This document shows, in pieces, positions 12,985-22,074 of a DNA stretch of 64,000 nucleotides. Origin of the DNA: CAIWHR01 sp963734085. GTDB taxonomy: Bacteria; Pseudomonadota; Gammaproteobacteria; Burkholderiales; Casimicrobiaceae. The notes under the pieces were generated by a model. That model was not told where the DNA came from. It did not search any database and saw nothing but the letters and a program-made list of their open reading frames with translations. The translations under genes and the position numbers were made by a program. Positions within the stretch are counted from its first letter, which is position 1. Every line of letters begins with the position of its first letter. The stretch lies in NCBI GenBank assembly GCA_963734085.1, contig CAVTFT010000013.1, positions 161,929 through 225,928 on the forward strand. Direction: 5' to 3'.

Positions 12985-13278
12985 ATGAAACCGACGGCGA
13001 AAGGTGAAATCAACTACACAGCAATTACTGCGGTGGTGTTCAGCGCCTTCTGCTGGCTTTCCCTGTATGCGGTGTACGCCGATTTCGCGCAATCCGGCAT
13101 TGATCTGCTGGTGAGACCCGGCTTTCTCCGCCCTGCCGAAGGCGCGGTGCTGATCGGCCTCCACGCGTTCGGGCTCCTGCTCTTGTGGGCCTTCGTGCTC
13201 GGCGCGGTCGCGGCCGTCGCGCGGCTCGCCCTCCACACCACGTCACACGACCAGCGGATTTCGGGCAGGTCGCACTAG
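12985..13278 (+). CDS. Small two-helix membrane protein, unknown function
   Basis: 97 residues. Two hydrophobic stretches are predicted (about residues 11-30, AITAVVFSAFCWLSLYAVYA, and 50-78, LIGLHAFGLLLLWAFVLGAV), with a short hydrophilic C-terminus. No family recognised. The ATG at 12985 is preceded by a weak GCGAGG. Neighbours give no functional hint. Confidence 0.55.
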   Translation: MKPTAKGEINYTAITAVVFSAFCWLSLYAVYADFAQSGIDLLVRPGFLRPAEGAVLIGLHAFGLLLLWAFVLGAVAAVARLALHTTSHDQRISGRSH

Positions 13279-13366
13279 CGCCTTGGGCTTCCCGGCGGCG
13301 GCGGCCCTCGATCGGATTCCGGCCCGGGGTAGGTTCTGCCGCGTTCCGCCCATAAAGCGGTAAAAC

Positions 13367-13789
13367 TTACAGTCCGGGTTTGCCCGCGGCCCGCAGACAA
13401 AACGCGGCGATCGCCTCGATCACGGCGGCATCCTCGCCAGCGGCGTCGCCCAACTCGAGCGCCACCCCGGGCATTTCCCGCGCGGTCTCCGCGATCAGCT
13501 TGGGCACGGCGTCGCGCAGATGCCCTCCGCGCCCGAAAAACAGCGGCACGACGCGAATCGCGGTCGCCCCGCCGGCCGCGAGACGGCGCGCGGCCTCGCG
13601 GAGATTGGGCTCCAGAAATTCCAGATAGGCGAGCTCGATCGACCGATCCGGCGCGGCGCTTCGCACGCGCTCGGCGACGCGCACGAACGGCTCGGCCCAG
13701 CGCGGATCGCGCGCCCCGTGCGCGAACAGGATGATCCCCGGCGCGAAAGGTCGATGCGCTGGCTGCGGTTTGTCCTTGCGATCAGTCAT
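13367..13789 (-). CDS. cbiX: CbiX-type sirohydrochlorin chelatase
   Basis: 140 residues, the size of the short single-domain CbiX/SirB-like chelatases. It inserts a metal into sirohydrochlorin; beside a sirohaem enzyme the natural inference is Fe insertion for sirohaem. The N-terminal GIILFAHGARDPRWAEPF holds the conserved metal-binding His, and the second half has RVVPLFFGRGGHLRDAVP with a further His. It is divergent from cysI, 98 bp apart, so the two probably share a control region. Confidence 0.87.
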   Translation of the reverse strand: MTDRKDKPQPAHRPFAPGIILFAHGARDPRWAEPFVRVAERVRSAAPDRSIELAYLEFLEPNLREAARRLAAGGATAIRVVPLFFGRGGHLRDAVPKLIAETAREMPGVALELGDAAGEDAAVIEAIAAFCLRAAGKPGL

Positions 13790-13887
13790 CGATGGATATA
13801 GCCGTTCGGACGTACTTCATGACTCGATATTCTTTCCGATTATAGCGCGCGACCAGTACTCTGCCTCTCGTTCATAAGCGAGGCTGC

Positions 13888-15547
13888 ATGTACCGTTACG
13901 ACGAATTCGACGATGCGCTGGTCCAACGCCGGGTCGCGCAGTTCCGCGACCAGACGAGGCGCTTCCTTGAAGGCGAGCTGACCGAGGACGAGTTCAGGCC
14001 GCTGCGGCTGCAGAACGGCCTGTACATCCAGAAGCACGCGCCGATGCTGCGGATCGCCATTCCGTACGGGCTCCTCTCGACTTCGCAACTGCGCACGCTC
14101 GCGCAGGTCGCGCGCCAGTATGACAGGGGATACGGCCACTTCACCACGCGCCAGAACCTTCAGTTCAACTGGCCACGTCTGGAGCAAGTGCCCGACATCC
14201 TCGCGCTGCTCGCGACGGTCGGCATGCACGCAATCCAGACGTCCGGCAATTGCGTGCGCAACATCACGAGCGATCCGCTCGCGGGCGTCGCGGGCGACGA
14301 GATCATCGATCCGCGCCCCTGGTCCGAGCTGATCCGCCAGTGGTCGACGCTGCACCCGGAGTTCGCGTTCCTGCCGCGCAAGTTCAAGATCGCGGTCACC
14401 GGCGCGACGGTCGACCGCACGGCGGGGCTGGTCCACGACATCGGCGCGCAGGCGGTGCGCAACGCAGCCGGCAGGACGGGCTTCCGGATCATCGTCGGTG
14501 GCGGCCAGGGCCGCACGCCGATGATCGGGCACGTGATCCGAGATTTCCTTCCGGCAGCCGAGCTGCTCAACTATTTCGACGCGATCCTGCGCGTCTACAA
14601 CCGGTACGGCCGGCGCGACAACATCTACAAGGCGCGGATCAAGATTCTGGTCAAGGAATTGACGCCGGCGGAGTTCGCGCGTCAGGTCGAGGCCGAATGG
14701 GAAGAGCTCCGCGGCGGTCCGGGCACGGTGCCGCGCGAGGAGATCGCCCGGCTCGCCGCGCACTTCGGAGATCCGCCCTACCGCGAGTTCACGCGCGACA
14801 GCGTCGCGCACCGCGCCGCTGTTGCCGACAGCCGCCCGTTCGCCCGCTGGGTCGAGCGCAACGTGCGCGCGCACAAGCGCCGCGGCTACGCGATCGTCAC
14901 GCTGTCGCTGAAGCGCGCGGGAACCCCGCCGGGCGACGTTACCGCGAGCGAGATGGAGGCGATTGCCGCGCTCGCCGATCGGTACAGCGCAGGCGAGGTC
15001 CGCGTCACGCACGAGCAGAACCTGGTCTTCGCCGACGTCGTCCAGTCGGACCTCCATGTGCTGTGGACGAAGCTGAAGGCGCTCGGGCTCGCGACGCCCA
15101 ACATCGGGCTTCTGACCGACATCGTCTGCTGCCCCGGCGGCGACTTCTGCTCGCTTGCGAACGCCAAGTCCATCCCGATCGCCGAAGCGATTGCGCGCCG
15201 GTTCGACGATCTCGATTACGTGCACGACCTGGGCGAGCCTCGAGCTCAACATCTCCGGCTGCATGAACGCCTGCGGCCATCATCACGTCGGCCACATCGG
15301 CATCCTCGGCGTCGATAAGAACGGCGACGAGTGGTATCAGGTGTCGGTCGGCGGCGCGCAGGGCAACGACGCCTCGCTCGGCAAGGTGATCGGCCCTTCG
15401 TTCGCGGCCGCGGAAATGCCGGACGTCATCGCTCGCCTCATCGATGTCTACGTCGAGCGCCGCCATCCCGACGAGCGCTTCATCGACACGGTGCGCCGCG
15501 TCGGCCTCGAACCGTTCAAGGAGCGCGTGTATGCCGCAACTCATTAA
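13888..15547 (+). pseudogene. cysI: Sulfite reductase hemoprotein, interrupted by an apparent +1 frameshift
   Basis: A complete nitrite/sulfite reductase coding sequence is present, but in two frames: 13888 to about 15237, then about 15239 to 15547. One extra base near 15238 separates DDLDYVHDLGE from LELNISGCMNACGHHH. The break lies between the two cysteine clusters that bind the [4Fe-4S]-sirohaem centre: CCPGGDFC is before it and CMNAC after it. Read straight through, frame 1 ends at 15318 and lacks the second cluster. The rest is well conserved (FTTRQNLQFNWP, SGNCVRNITSDP). A sequencing error, a real mutation or programmed frameshifting are all possible; the intact downstream operon makes error or recent mutation most likely. 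Confidence 0.85.
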
Positions 15548-16778
15548 GGACCGGGCGCTCGCCGCCGACCGCTTTGCGCTCGTGCGCGAGGCAACCTCGC
15601 TTGCCGAGGTGCGCGCCGTGCCGGCGATCGTCCCGCTTGCCTTGTGGCGCGCCGAGCGTGCCGCCCTCCTCGCCCGCGGCGACGTCGGTGTATGGCTCGC
15701 GCCGACTGACGATCCCGGCACGGTCGCAGAGGACCTCGCAGCGCTGGCGGTCGTCGCCGTCGACTTCCCGAAATTCACCGACGGTCGCGCCTATTCGATC
15801 GCCCGTCTGCTGCGCGATCGCTATGGTTACACGGGCGAGCTTCGCGCGATCGGCGACGTGCTGCGCGACCAGCTGTTTGCACTGGCGGAATGTGGCTTCG
15901 ACGCGTTCGCGCTTCGTGCCGACCGCGATGCGGCGGCCGCGCTTGCGAGCCTCGACGATTTCGCTGGGGTGTACGCGTCGACTTCGCGCACACCGCAACC
16001 GTGGTTCCGCCGCCGAGCGGCGGCAGCAGCGACGGAACCGAACGCGACCGCGCTCGAGACCCGCGTCGACGCAGCTGTCGCGCTGCTGCGCGAAATCGTG
16101 CACCGGCACGCGCCCGCGGTGTTCGCGTCGAGCTTCGGCGCCGAAGACATGGTCGTGATCGACCTGATCGCGAAGCACGGGCTGCCGATCCGCGTTTTCA
16201 CGCTCGACACCGGGCGGCTGCCCGAAGAGACGCACGCGCTGATCGACCGCACGCGCGAGCGCTACGGGCTGCCGATCGACATCTACGCGCCCGATTCACG
16301 GCTGTTGCAGGGCTTCGTCCGCGAGAACGGCGTCAACGCGTTCTATGCGAGTGTCGAGCTGCGCAAGGGTTGCTGCGCCGTGCGCAAGACCGAGCCGTTG
16401 CGACGCGCGCTGGTGGCCAAGGGCGCGTGGATCACGGGCTTGCGCCGCGCGCAATCGGTCACGCGCTCGGAAACCGCGATCGAGGAATACGACGCCGTGC
16501 ACGGGCTGCCGAAGTTCAATCCGCTCGCCGACTGGAGTCACGACGACGTCTGGCACTACCTTCGCGCCCACGACGTGCCGTACAACGTGCTGCACGACCG
16601 CGGCTACCCGTCGATCGGCTGCGCGCCCTGCACGCGCGCCGTCGCGCCGGGCGAGGATGTCCGCGCCGGCCGCTGGTGGTGGGAAGCGCCGGAGCACAAG
16701 GAATGCGGGCTGCACCGGCGGCAGATTCCGATCGTCGCAAAGGCCGCGACACGATCCGCGATCGCGGTGACCTCGTGA
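15531..16778 (+). CDS. cysH: DUF934-CysH fusion (adenylyl-sulfate reductase, APS-type)
   Basis: 415 residues. Residues 1 to about 165 are a full DUF934 domain (MPQLIKDRAL, VGVWLAPTDDP, AVDFPKFTDGRAYSIARLL, GVYASTSRTPQPWFR). An Ala-rich linker leads to a complete CysH reductase (FASSFGAEDMVVIDLI, LDTGRLPEETHAL). The pairs KGCCAVRKTEPL and SIGCAPCTR are the [4Fe-4S] cysteines that mark the APS-reducing type, and the catalytic ECGLH is near the end. DUF934 and CysH are normally separate neighbouring genes. The ATG overlaps the cysI tail by 17 nt. Confidence 0.9.
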   Translation: MPQLIKDRALAADRFALVREATSLAEVRAVPAIVPLALWRAERAALLARGDVGVWLAPTDDPGTVAEDLAALAVVAVDFPKFTDGRAYSIARLLRDRYGYTGELRAIGDVLRDQLFALAECGFDAFALRADRDAAAALASLDDFAGVYASTSRTPQPWFRRRAAAAATEPNATALETRVDAAVALLREIVHRHAPAVFASSFGAEDMVVIDLIAKHGLPIRVFTLDTGRLPEETHALIDRTRERYGLPIDIYAPDSRLLQGFVRENGVNAFYASVELRKGCCAVRKTEPLRRALVAKGAWITGLRRAQSVTRSETAIEEYDAVHGLPKFNPLADWSHDDVWHYLRAHDVPYNVLHDRGYPSIGCAPCTRAVAPGEDVRAGRWWWEAPEHKECGLHRRQIPIVAKAATRSAIAVTS

Positions 16779-17731
16779 GCGAAGCCGCGCTTGAACGGGC
16801 GCATGCGGCGGAGGCGATCGACCCGCTCGGGCCGGCTGATGCCGATCACCTCGGCTGGCTCGAATCCGAAGCGATTCATATCCTGCGCGAGGTCGCGGGC
16901 CAGTGCCGTCACCCCGCACTCCTCTTCTCCGGCGGCAAGGATTCGCTGGTGCTGCTGCGTCTCGCGGAAAAGGCGTTTCGGCCCGGCCGCTTTCCGTTCC
17001 CGCTGCTCCACATCGACACCGGGCACAATTTTCCCGAGGTCGTCGCCTTTCGCGATCATCGCGCGGCCGAGCTGGGCGAGCGATTGATCGTTCGTTCGGT
17101 CGAGGACTCGATCGCGTCGGGCCGCGTCGTGCTGAAGCACGCGGACGAGAGTCGCAACGCCCACCAATCGGTGACGCTTCTCGATGCGATCACCGAACTC
17201 GGTTTCGACGCCTGCATCGGCGGTGCGCGCCGCGACGAGGAAAAGGCGCGGGCGAAGGAGCGGATCTTCTCGTTCCGCAACGCCTTCGGCCAGTGGGATC
17301 CCAAGGACCAGCGGCCGGAGCTGTGGAACATCTATAACGCGCGCACGCATCCGGGAGAGAACGTCCGCGTCTTCCCGATCTCCAACTGGACCGAGCTCGA
17401 TGTGTGGCAGTACATCGGCCGCGAGCGGCTCGAGGTCCCGTCGATCTACTTCGCGCACACGCGACCGGTCGTCCGCCGCGACGCGGCGCTGGTAGCGGTG
17501 ACGCCGCTGACGCCGCCACGCGACGGCGAGACCGTCGCGAATGTTTCGGTGCGTTTCCGCACGGTGGGCGACGTCTCCTGCACGGCACCGGTCGCGTCGA
17601 CCGCCGCGACGGTAGAAGCGATCATCATCGAGACCGCCGCCACGACGCTCACCGAGCGCGGCGCCACCCGCCTCGACGACCAGACGCACGATGCGTCGAT
17701 GGAGCTGCGCAAGAAGGAAGGCTACTTCTGA
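16775..17731 (+). CDS. cysD: Sulfate adenylyltransferase subunit 2
   Basis: 318 residues. With CysN it makes adenylyl sulfate (APS) from ATP and sulfate. The PP-loop ATP site is LLFSGGKDSLVLL; further motifs are LLHIDTGHNFPEV, CIGGARRDEEKARAKER and the C-terminal ASMELRKKEGYF. The start is the GTG at 16775, overlapping the cysH stop (GTGA). Its stop overlaps the cysN ATG by one base, so the operon is tightly coupled. Confidence 0.96.
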   Translation: MSEAALERAHAAEAIDPLGPADADHLGWLESEAIHILREVAGQCRHPALLFSGGKDSLVLLRLAEKAFRPGRFPFPLLHIDTGHNFPEVVAFRDHRAAELGERLIVRSVEDSIASGRVVLKHADESRNAHQSVTLLDAITELGFDACIGGARRDEEKARAKERIFSFRNAFGQWDPKDQRPELWNIYNARTHPGENVRVFPISNWTELDVWQYIGRERLEVPSIYFAHTRPVVRRDAALVAVTPLTPPRDGETVANVSVRFRTVGDVSCTAPVASTAATVEAIIIETAATTLTERGATRLDDQTHDASMELRKKEGYF

Positions 17732-18993
17732 TGTCGATGATCGAGGATCCGGACGTTCTCGACCATGGCGTGCTGCGGTTTCTCACCGCGGGCAGCGTCG
17801 ACGACGGCAAGAGCACGCTGATCGGGCGCCTCCTCTACGACACCAAGGCGATCCTCGCCGACCAGCTCGCTGCCATCGAGCGGACGTCGCAGCACAGAGG
17901 CCAGGCGCTCGACCTTTCGCTCCTGACCGACGGCCTCGTCGCCGAGCGCGAGCAGGGCATCACCATCGACGTGGCGTACCGCTATTTCGCCACTGCGCTG
18001 CGCAAGTTCATCATCGCCGACGCGCCCGGCCACGAGCAGTACACGCGCAACATGGTGACCGCCGCCTCGACGGCGCAGCTCGCGATCCTGCTCGTCGACG
18101 CGCGTCACGGAATCGTCACGCAGACGCGCCGGCACGCGACGCTCGCGCATCTTCTCGGTATTTCGCATCTGGTCGTCGCCGTCAACAAGATGGATCTGGT
18201 CGACTGGCGGCAGGATGCATTCAACGCGATCGTCACGGACTTCCGGGACTTTGCGCAGCGCACGGGCATCGACCACAGCCGTTTCGTGCCGATTTCGGCG
18301 CTCGAAGGCGACATGGTCGTCGATCGCGGCAATCGCCTCGGCTGGTACGACGGCCCCACGCTGCTCTCGACTCTCGAGACGGCCGAAGTGCCGCAGACGC
18401 TCGCCCGTACACCGTTCCGCTTCCCCATCCAATACGTCGCCCGTCCGACGGCAGCGATGCCACGCGGCTACATGGGCCGCATCGAGTCGGGGTCAATTGC
18501 CGTCGGCGACCGCGTCGCGACTCTGCCGTCGGGGATCGCGACGACCGTGCGCAGCATCCACACTTTCGAGGGGCCGGTCACGCGCGCGGGTCTGCATGCG
18601 GCGGTCACGTTGATCCTGGGCGACGAGCTCGATGTCTCGCGCGGCGACATGCTGGTAGGCGAGTCGGAAGCGCCTACCGCTACCCGCGTCGTCGCCGCGA
18701 CGCTGTGCTGGCTCGGCGACCTTCCGCTCGACCCGCGGCGCACGTACCTGCTGCGGCATACGACGCGCGAAGTGCGCGCCCGCGTCGCGCACATCGATCA
18801 CCTGTGGAACACCTCGACACAGGCACGCGAGCCGGCGCCGGCGCGGCTTGCGCGGAACGACATCGGCCAGGTGACGCTCGAGCTCGCGGGACCGGTTTTC
18901 GCCGATCGGTACGCGGAAAACCGGGCGACGGGAAGCTTCATCCTGATCGACGAGACCACGAACAACACGATTGCGGCGGGCATGGTGCGTTAG
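17731..18993 (+). CDS. cysN: Sulfate adenylyltransferase subunit 1 (GTPase)
   Basis: 420 residues. GTP hydrolysis by CysN drives APS formation by CysD. EF-Tu-like GTPase motifs: GSVDDGKSTLIGRLL (G1), the switch segment EREQGITIDVAYRYF, DAPGHEQYTRNM (G3) and VNKMDL (G4), followed by beta-barrel domains 2 and 3. It lacks a fused APS kinase (CysC) domain, which agrees with direct APS reduction by the APS-type CysH upstream. Confidence 0.96.
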   Translation: MSMIEDPDVLDHGVLRFLTAGSVDDGKSTLIGRLLYDTKAILADQLAAIERTSQHRGQALDLSLLTDGLVAEREQGITIDVAYRYFATALRKFIIADAPGHEQYTRNMVTAASTAQLAILLVDARHGIVTQTRRHATLAHLLGISHLVVAVNKMDLVDWRQDAFNAIVTDFRDFAQRTGIDHSRFVPISALEGDMVVDRGNRLGWYDGPTLLSTLETAEVPQTLARTPFRFPIQYVARPTAAMPRGYMGRIESGSIAVGDRVATLPSGIATTVRSIHTFEGPVTRAGLHAAVTLILGDELDVSRGDMLVGESEAPTATRVVAATLCWLGDLPLDPRRTYLLRHTTREVRARVAHIDHLWNTSTQAREPAPARLARNDIGQVTLELAGPVFADRYAENRATGSFILIDETTNNTIAAGMVR

Positions 18994-19007
18994 CGTGGAG
19001 CCCAGTC

Positions 19008-19781
19008 GTGATCGACCTCGCCTACACGCTCTCCGGCTTTGTCGTCGGCGCCATCGTCGGCCTGACCGGTGTCGGCGGCGGCTCGCTGATGACGCCGCTC
19101 CTCGTCGTGCTGTTCGGCGTGAGTCCGGCGACTGCGGTGGGAACCGACTTGCTGTACGCTGCCGTCACCAAGGCGGGCGGCGGCGCCGTCCATGCGCGCC
19201 GCGGTCACGTGCGATGGGATATCGTCGCGCGGCTCGCGGCCGGCAGCATTTCCGGTGCGCTGCTGACGATAGCCGTTCTCGGTGCCGTTCAAATCGATCA
19301 CGCCGCGCTCTCGAAAATCGTCACCGAGACGCTGGGCGTGGCGCTGATCCTGACGGCGCTTGCGATCCTCGGCAAGAATCGTCTGCAGCGCTGGGGGCGC
19401 GCGGCCGCCGACGCGTCGCGCGCGCCGTGGATCGGCGCCCTCACCGTCGCGGTCGGACTCGTACTGGGCGTGCTGGTGACGCTGTCGTCGGTGGGCGCCG
19501 GCGCGCTGGGTGTCGCCGCGCTCTTCTTTCTCTATCCGCGACTTCGAACCGTGGACATCGTCGGCAGCGACATAGCACACGCGGTGCCCCTCACGCTGGT
19601 GGCAGGTCTCGGGCACGCTCACCTTGGCACCGTGGACTGGACGCTCCTTGGTTCGCTGTTGCTGGGATCGCTGCCCGGAATCTGGCTCGGCAGCATACTG
19701 TCGGCGCGCGTTCCGGAGACGATGCTTCGCTCCGGCCTCGCCTCGCTGCTCGTCGTCATCGGCGGCAAGCTGATGCTCTGA
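19008..19781 (+). CDS. TauE/SafE-family sulfite exporter-like permease
   Basis: 257 residues with about eight hydrophobic segments. The N-terminal repeat contains GAIVGLTGVGGGSLMTPLLV and TAVGTDLLYAAVTKAGGGAV, and the second half repeats the pattern (LSSVGAGALGVAALFFLYP, VGSDIAHAVPLTLVAGLGH), the inverted-repeat build of TauE/SafE transporters. Placed last in the cys operon, it may export sulfite or import sulfate; direction cannot be told. The GTG at 19008 has GGAG 7 nt upstream and lies 14 nt after cysN. Confidence 0.88.
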   Translation: MIDLAYTLSGFVVGAIVGLTGVGGGSLMTPLLVVLFGVSPATAVGTDLLYAAVTKAGGGAVHARRGHVRWDIVARLAAGSISGALLTIAVLGAVQIDHAALSKIVTETLGVALILTALAILGKNRLQRWGRAAADASRAPWIGALTVAVGLVLGVLVTLSSVGAGALGVAALFFLYPRLRTVDIVGSDIAHAVPLTLVAGLGHAHLGTVDWTLLGSLLLGSLPGIWLGSILSARVPETMLRSGLASLLVVIGGKLML

Positions 19782-19849
19782 AATTCGCTTCCGCGGCGGT
19801 GACTTTGCCACTGCCTCGCAACACGCCGCGGCACGGCCGGGAGCGGCGG

Positions 19850-19855
19850 TATAAT
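19850..19855 (+). promoter_or_regulatory. Candidate -10 box (TATAAT) upstream of the Nudix gene
   Basis: A perfect TATAAT lies 38 nt before the Nudix ATG in GC-rich surroundings. No convincing -35 hexamer is seen at the right distance, so promoter strength and regulation are unclear. Confidence 0.4.
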
Positions 19856-19892
19856 TGCGCTCGCGGTTCGCCCTCGGGGCCGTGCCATCGCA

Positions 19893-20522
19893 ATGCCGCT
19901 TCCGCTGTTCCGCCTCTCACCATCGGACCAACGCGATTGGCTCGTGGAGGCGCTCTCCCGCCCTGCCCCGCCATCGGCGAAAAATCTTTCCGATGGCTTC
20001 CGCCTGCCCGGCCGGGAAGGGACGCCCAGGCCCGCCGCGGTGCTGGTGCCGCTCGTCAATCGTCCCGAAGGCCTGCAGGTGCTGCTCACGCAGCGCAGCG
20101 ACGCGCTGCCCGATCATCCCGGACAGATCAGCTTTCCCGGCGGGCGCGTCGAGCTCGATGATCCGTCCGCGGACGCGGCGGCGCTCCGCGAGGCCACCGA
20201 GGAAGTCGGATTGCCTTCCACTCAGGTGTCGGTCCTGGGCCATCTCTCCGATTACGAGACGGTGACCGGATATCGCGTGACGCCCGTCGTGGGCTGGGTG
20301 GAGCCGCCGTTTGCGCTCGCACCCGATCCGGTGGAAGTCGCCGACGTGTTCGAAGTGCCGCTCGCCTTCGTGCTCGACCCGGCGCACCAGCAGCGCCATT
20401 TCCGGATGCTGGGCGCTCTGCGCCGCGATTTCTGGGCGATTCCCTACGGCGATCGCTACATCTGGGGCGCGACCGCGGCGATGCTGCTGATCCTCGACCG
20501 GACGCTGCGCGCGCCGCGCTGA
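19893..20522 (+). CDS. Nudix hydrolase, CoA pyrophosphatase type
   Basis: 209 residues. The block QRSDALPDHPGQISFPGGR followed by VELDDPSADAAALREATEEV is the CoA-pyrophosphatase version of the Nudix box (UPF0035 motif LLTKRS..L..HPGQISFPGG) with the catalytic Arg-Glu-x-x-Glu-Glu. Members hydrolyse CoA and related dinucleotides. A C-terminal FWAIPYGDRYIWGATAAML segment is also typical. It is convergent with the lipoprotein gene, 14 nt apart. Confidence 0.92.
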   Translation: MPLPLFRLSPSDQRDWLVEALSRPAPPSAKNLSDGFRLPGREGTPRPAAVLVPLVNRPEGLQVLLTQRSDALPDHPGQISFPGGRVELDDPSADAAALREATEEVGLPSTQVSVLGHLSDYETVTGYRVTPVVGWVEPPFALAPDPVEVADVFEVPLAFVLDPAHQQRHFRMLGALRRDFWAIPYGDRYIWGATAAMLLILDRTLRAPR

Positions 20523-20536
20523 CGCGCCTTCGCGAA

Positions 20537-20950
20537 TCAGTAGATCAGCTTTGGCGGCGGCGGCGCGCCACCGGTCGAGGCGCGCGTCGACGTAAGGTTC
20601 GCCATGATGCAGTCGAGCGAACGATTGGTGTCGGCGCCGCCGCCCAGGAACCCCGAGATGCCGCTGCGGTACACCTCGGGCGACGCCTTGCCGTAATAGA
20701 GCTGCGAGGTGAGATCGAGGAAGTAGTTGTAGTTGCTGTCGTCGCTGCTGTCGTTGTGCAGGATCTTGTAGCTCATGTCGCGCGACCCGATCAGCAGCGG
20801 GCTGCACGCCGTCGCGATCTTGTTCAGGAAGGCGTTGTAGCCGGTCGCCTGGATGTTGTTCATCGCGTCCGGCGCGCAGGCCGACAGCGCGGCCGCTGCG
20901 CCTGCCAACGCCGCCACAGCAGCCGCGGCGCGGTGGATCATGCGGATCAT
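20537..20950 (-). CDS. Small lipoprotein, unknown function
   Basis: 137 residues. The signal peptide has a hydrophobic Ala-rich core and a lipobox LSAC, so the mature protein should begin at that Cys and be membrane-anchored. The mature part has two more Cys (ATACSPLL, LDCIMANL) and a Tyr/Asn-rich centre (SDDSNYNYFLDLTSQLYYG), ending in a Pro-rich tail. The ATG at 20950 is preceded by GAAGGAGG with 6-nt spacing, better supported than the upstream in-frame ATG. No family recognised. Confidence 0.7.
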   Translation of the reverse strand: MIRMIHRAAAAVAALAGAAAALSACAPDAMNNIQATGYNAFLNKIATACSPLLIGSRDMSYKILHNDSSDDSNYNYFLDLTSQLYYGKASPEVYRSGISGFLGGGADTNRSLDCIMANLTSTRASTGGAPPPPKLIY

Positions 20951-21086
20951 GCTTCGCCTCCTTCGTCGGTTCAACAGCCTTCATTTTCCATGGAATGCCG
21001 CGCGCTGGCCAGACGTACCGCGCGTTGACGCCGCGCGGAATTTCCCCGACGATTGATCCGCCTCTCCGGACAATGTGCTCCGACAT

Positions 21087-21941
21087 ATGCCGAACGAACG
21101 ACGCGAGTGTCATTTGCAGAGCCTGTCGCCGCACGGCTTTCATCGCGTCGTCTACTACGACTGGGGCGATCCAGCGAACGATCGCGTCGTCGTCTGCGTG
21201 CACGGTGTTGGCCGCAACGGCCGCGACTTCGACGCGCTCGCGAGTGCGCTCGCGGCGACGCATCGAGTCATTGCGGTCGACATGCCTGGCCGCGGCAAGA
21301 GCGACTGGCTCGCGGATCCGCACGATTACGTGTTCCCGACGTATTTGACGACGCTGACCGCGCTCCTTGCGCGAAGCGGCGCCGAGCGCGTCGGCTGGGT
21401 CGGCACATCGATGGGCGGCCTGCTCGGCATCACGATGGCGGCCCAGCCCGGCAATCCGATCTCGCGCCTCGTGGTCAACGACGTCGGACCGGCGATCGAA
21501 CCGGCGGCGCTCGAACGGATCCGCGGTTACCTAGGACTCGACCCGACTTTCGCAGGCTACGACGAAATCGCACAATACGTTCGCACGGTCTCGGCCGCCT
21601 TTGGCCCGCTCACCGACGCCCAATGGGACCACCTGACACGGACCAACGTACGGCAGCGTGCCGACGGCCGCTGGGGCCTCGCCTACGATCCAGGCATTGC
21701 CGTGCCGTTCCGAACGGCCGCCGCGGCCCCTCCCGATCTTTGGGGGCTTTGGGATGCGATCCGCTGCCCGACGCTCGTCCTCCGCGGTGCGCAATCGGAC
21801 CTGCTGTCGGCGGCCACCGCGGCGCAAATGGCCGTCCGGGGACCCGGACCCGCCGTCATCGAATTCGAAGGTATCGGCCACGCGCCGGCGCTGCTCGCCG
21901 CCGACCAGATCGATCCCGTGGTCCGCTTCCTCGCCGAGTAA
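21087..21941 (+). CDS. Alpha/beta hydrolase
   Basis: 284 residues. Fold landmarks: oxyanion-hole segment VVVCVHGVGRNGRDFDAL, VIAVDMPGRGKSDW, the nucleophile elbow VGWVGTSMGGLLG (Ser), a later PTLVLRGAQSDLLS with the acid Asp, and IEFEGIGHAPAL with the catalytic His. Substrate unknown; many such proteins are esterases. The ATG at 21087 is used; a GTG at 21075 is also in frame and neither has a clear ribosome site. Confidence 0.86.
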   Translation: MPNERRECHLQSLSPHGFHRVVYYDWGDPANDRVVVCVHGVGRNGRDFDALASALAATHRVIAVDMPGRGKSDWLADPHDYVFPTYLTTLTALLARSGAERVGWVGTSMGGLLGITMAAQPGNPISRLVVNDVGPAIEPAALERIRGYLGLDPTFAGYDEIAQYVRTVSAAFGPLTDAQWDHLTRTNVRQRADGRWGLAYDPGIAVPFRTAAAAPPDLWGLWDAIRCPTLVLRGAQSDLLSAATAAQMAVRGPGPAVIEFEGIGHAPALLAADQIDPVVRFLAE

Positions 21942-22000
21942 CCGCGCCGGGTCGCGGAGTCGCGGGGCATCGCCGCGGGGCTTCGTGGCGGGAAACTTGC

Positions 22001-22029
22001 TTGTCCGGTCAGACGTTGCCGGGTATAAA
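22001..22029 (+). promoter_or_regulatory. Candidate sigma-70 promoter for the PilZ-like gene
   Basis: TTGTCC (22001-22006) and TATAAA (22024-22029) are separated by exactly 17 nt. The expected start point would give a leader of about 40 nt before the ATG at 22075. Confidence 0.45.
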
Positions 22030-22074
22030 CGGGCTCCATCGCTTAAAATCGTCATCGCCTCGCCCGCTGCCACG

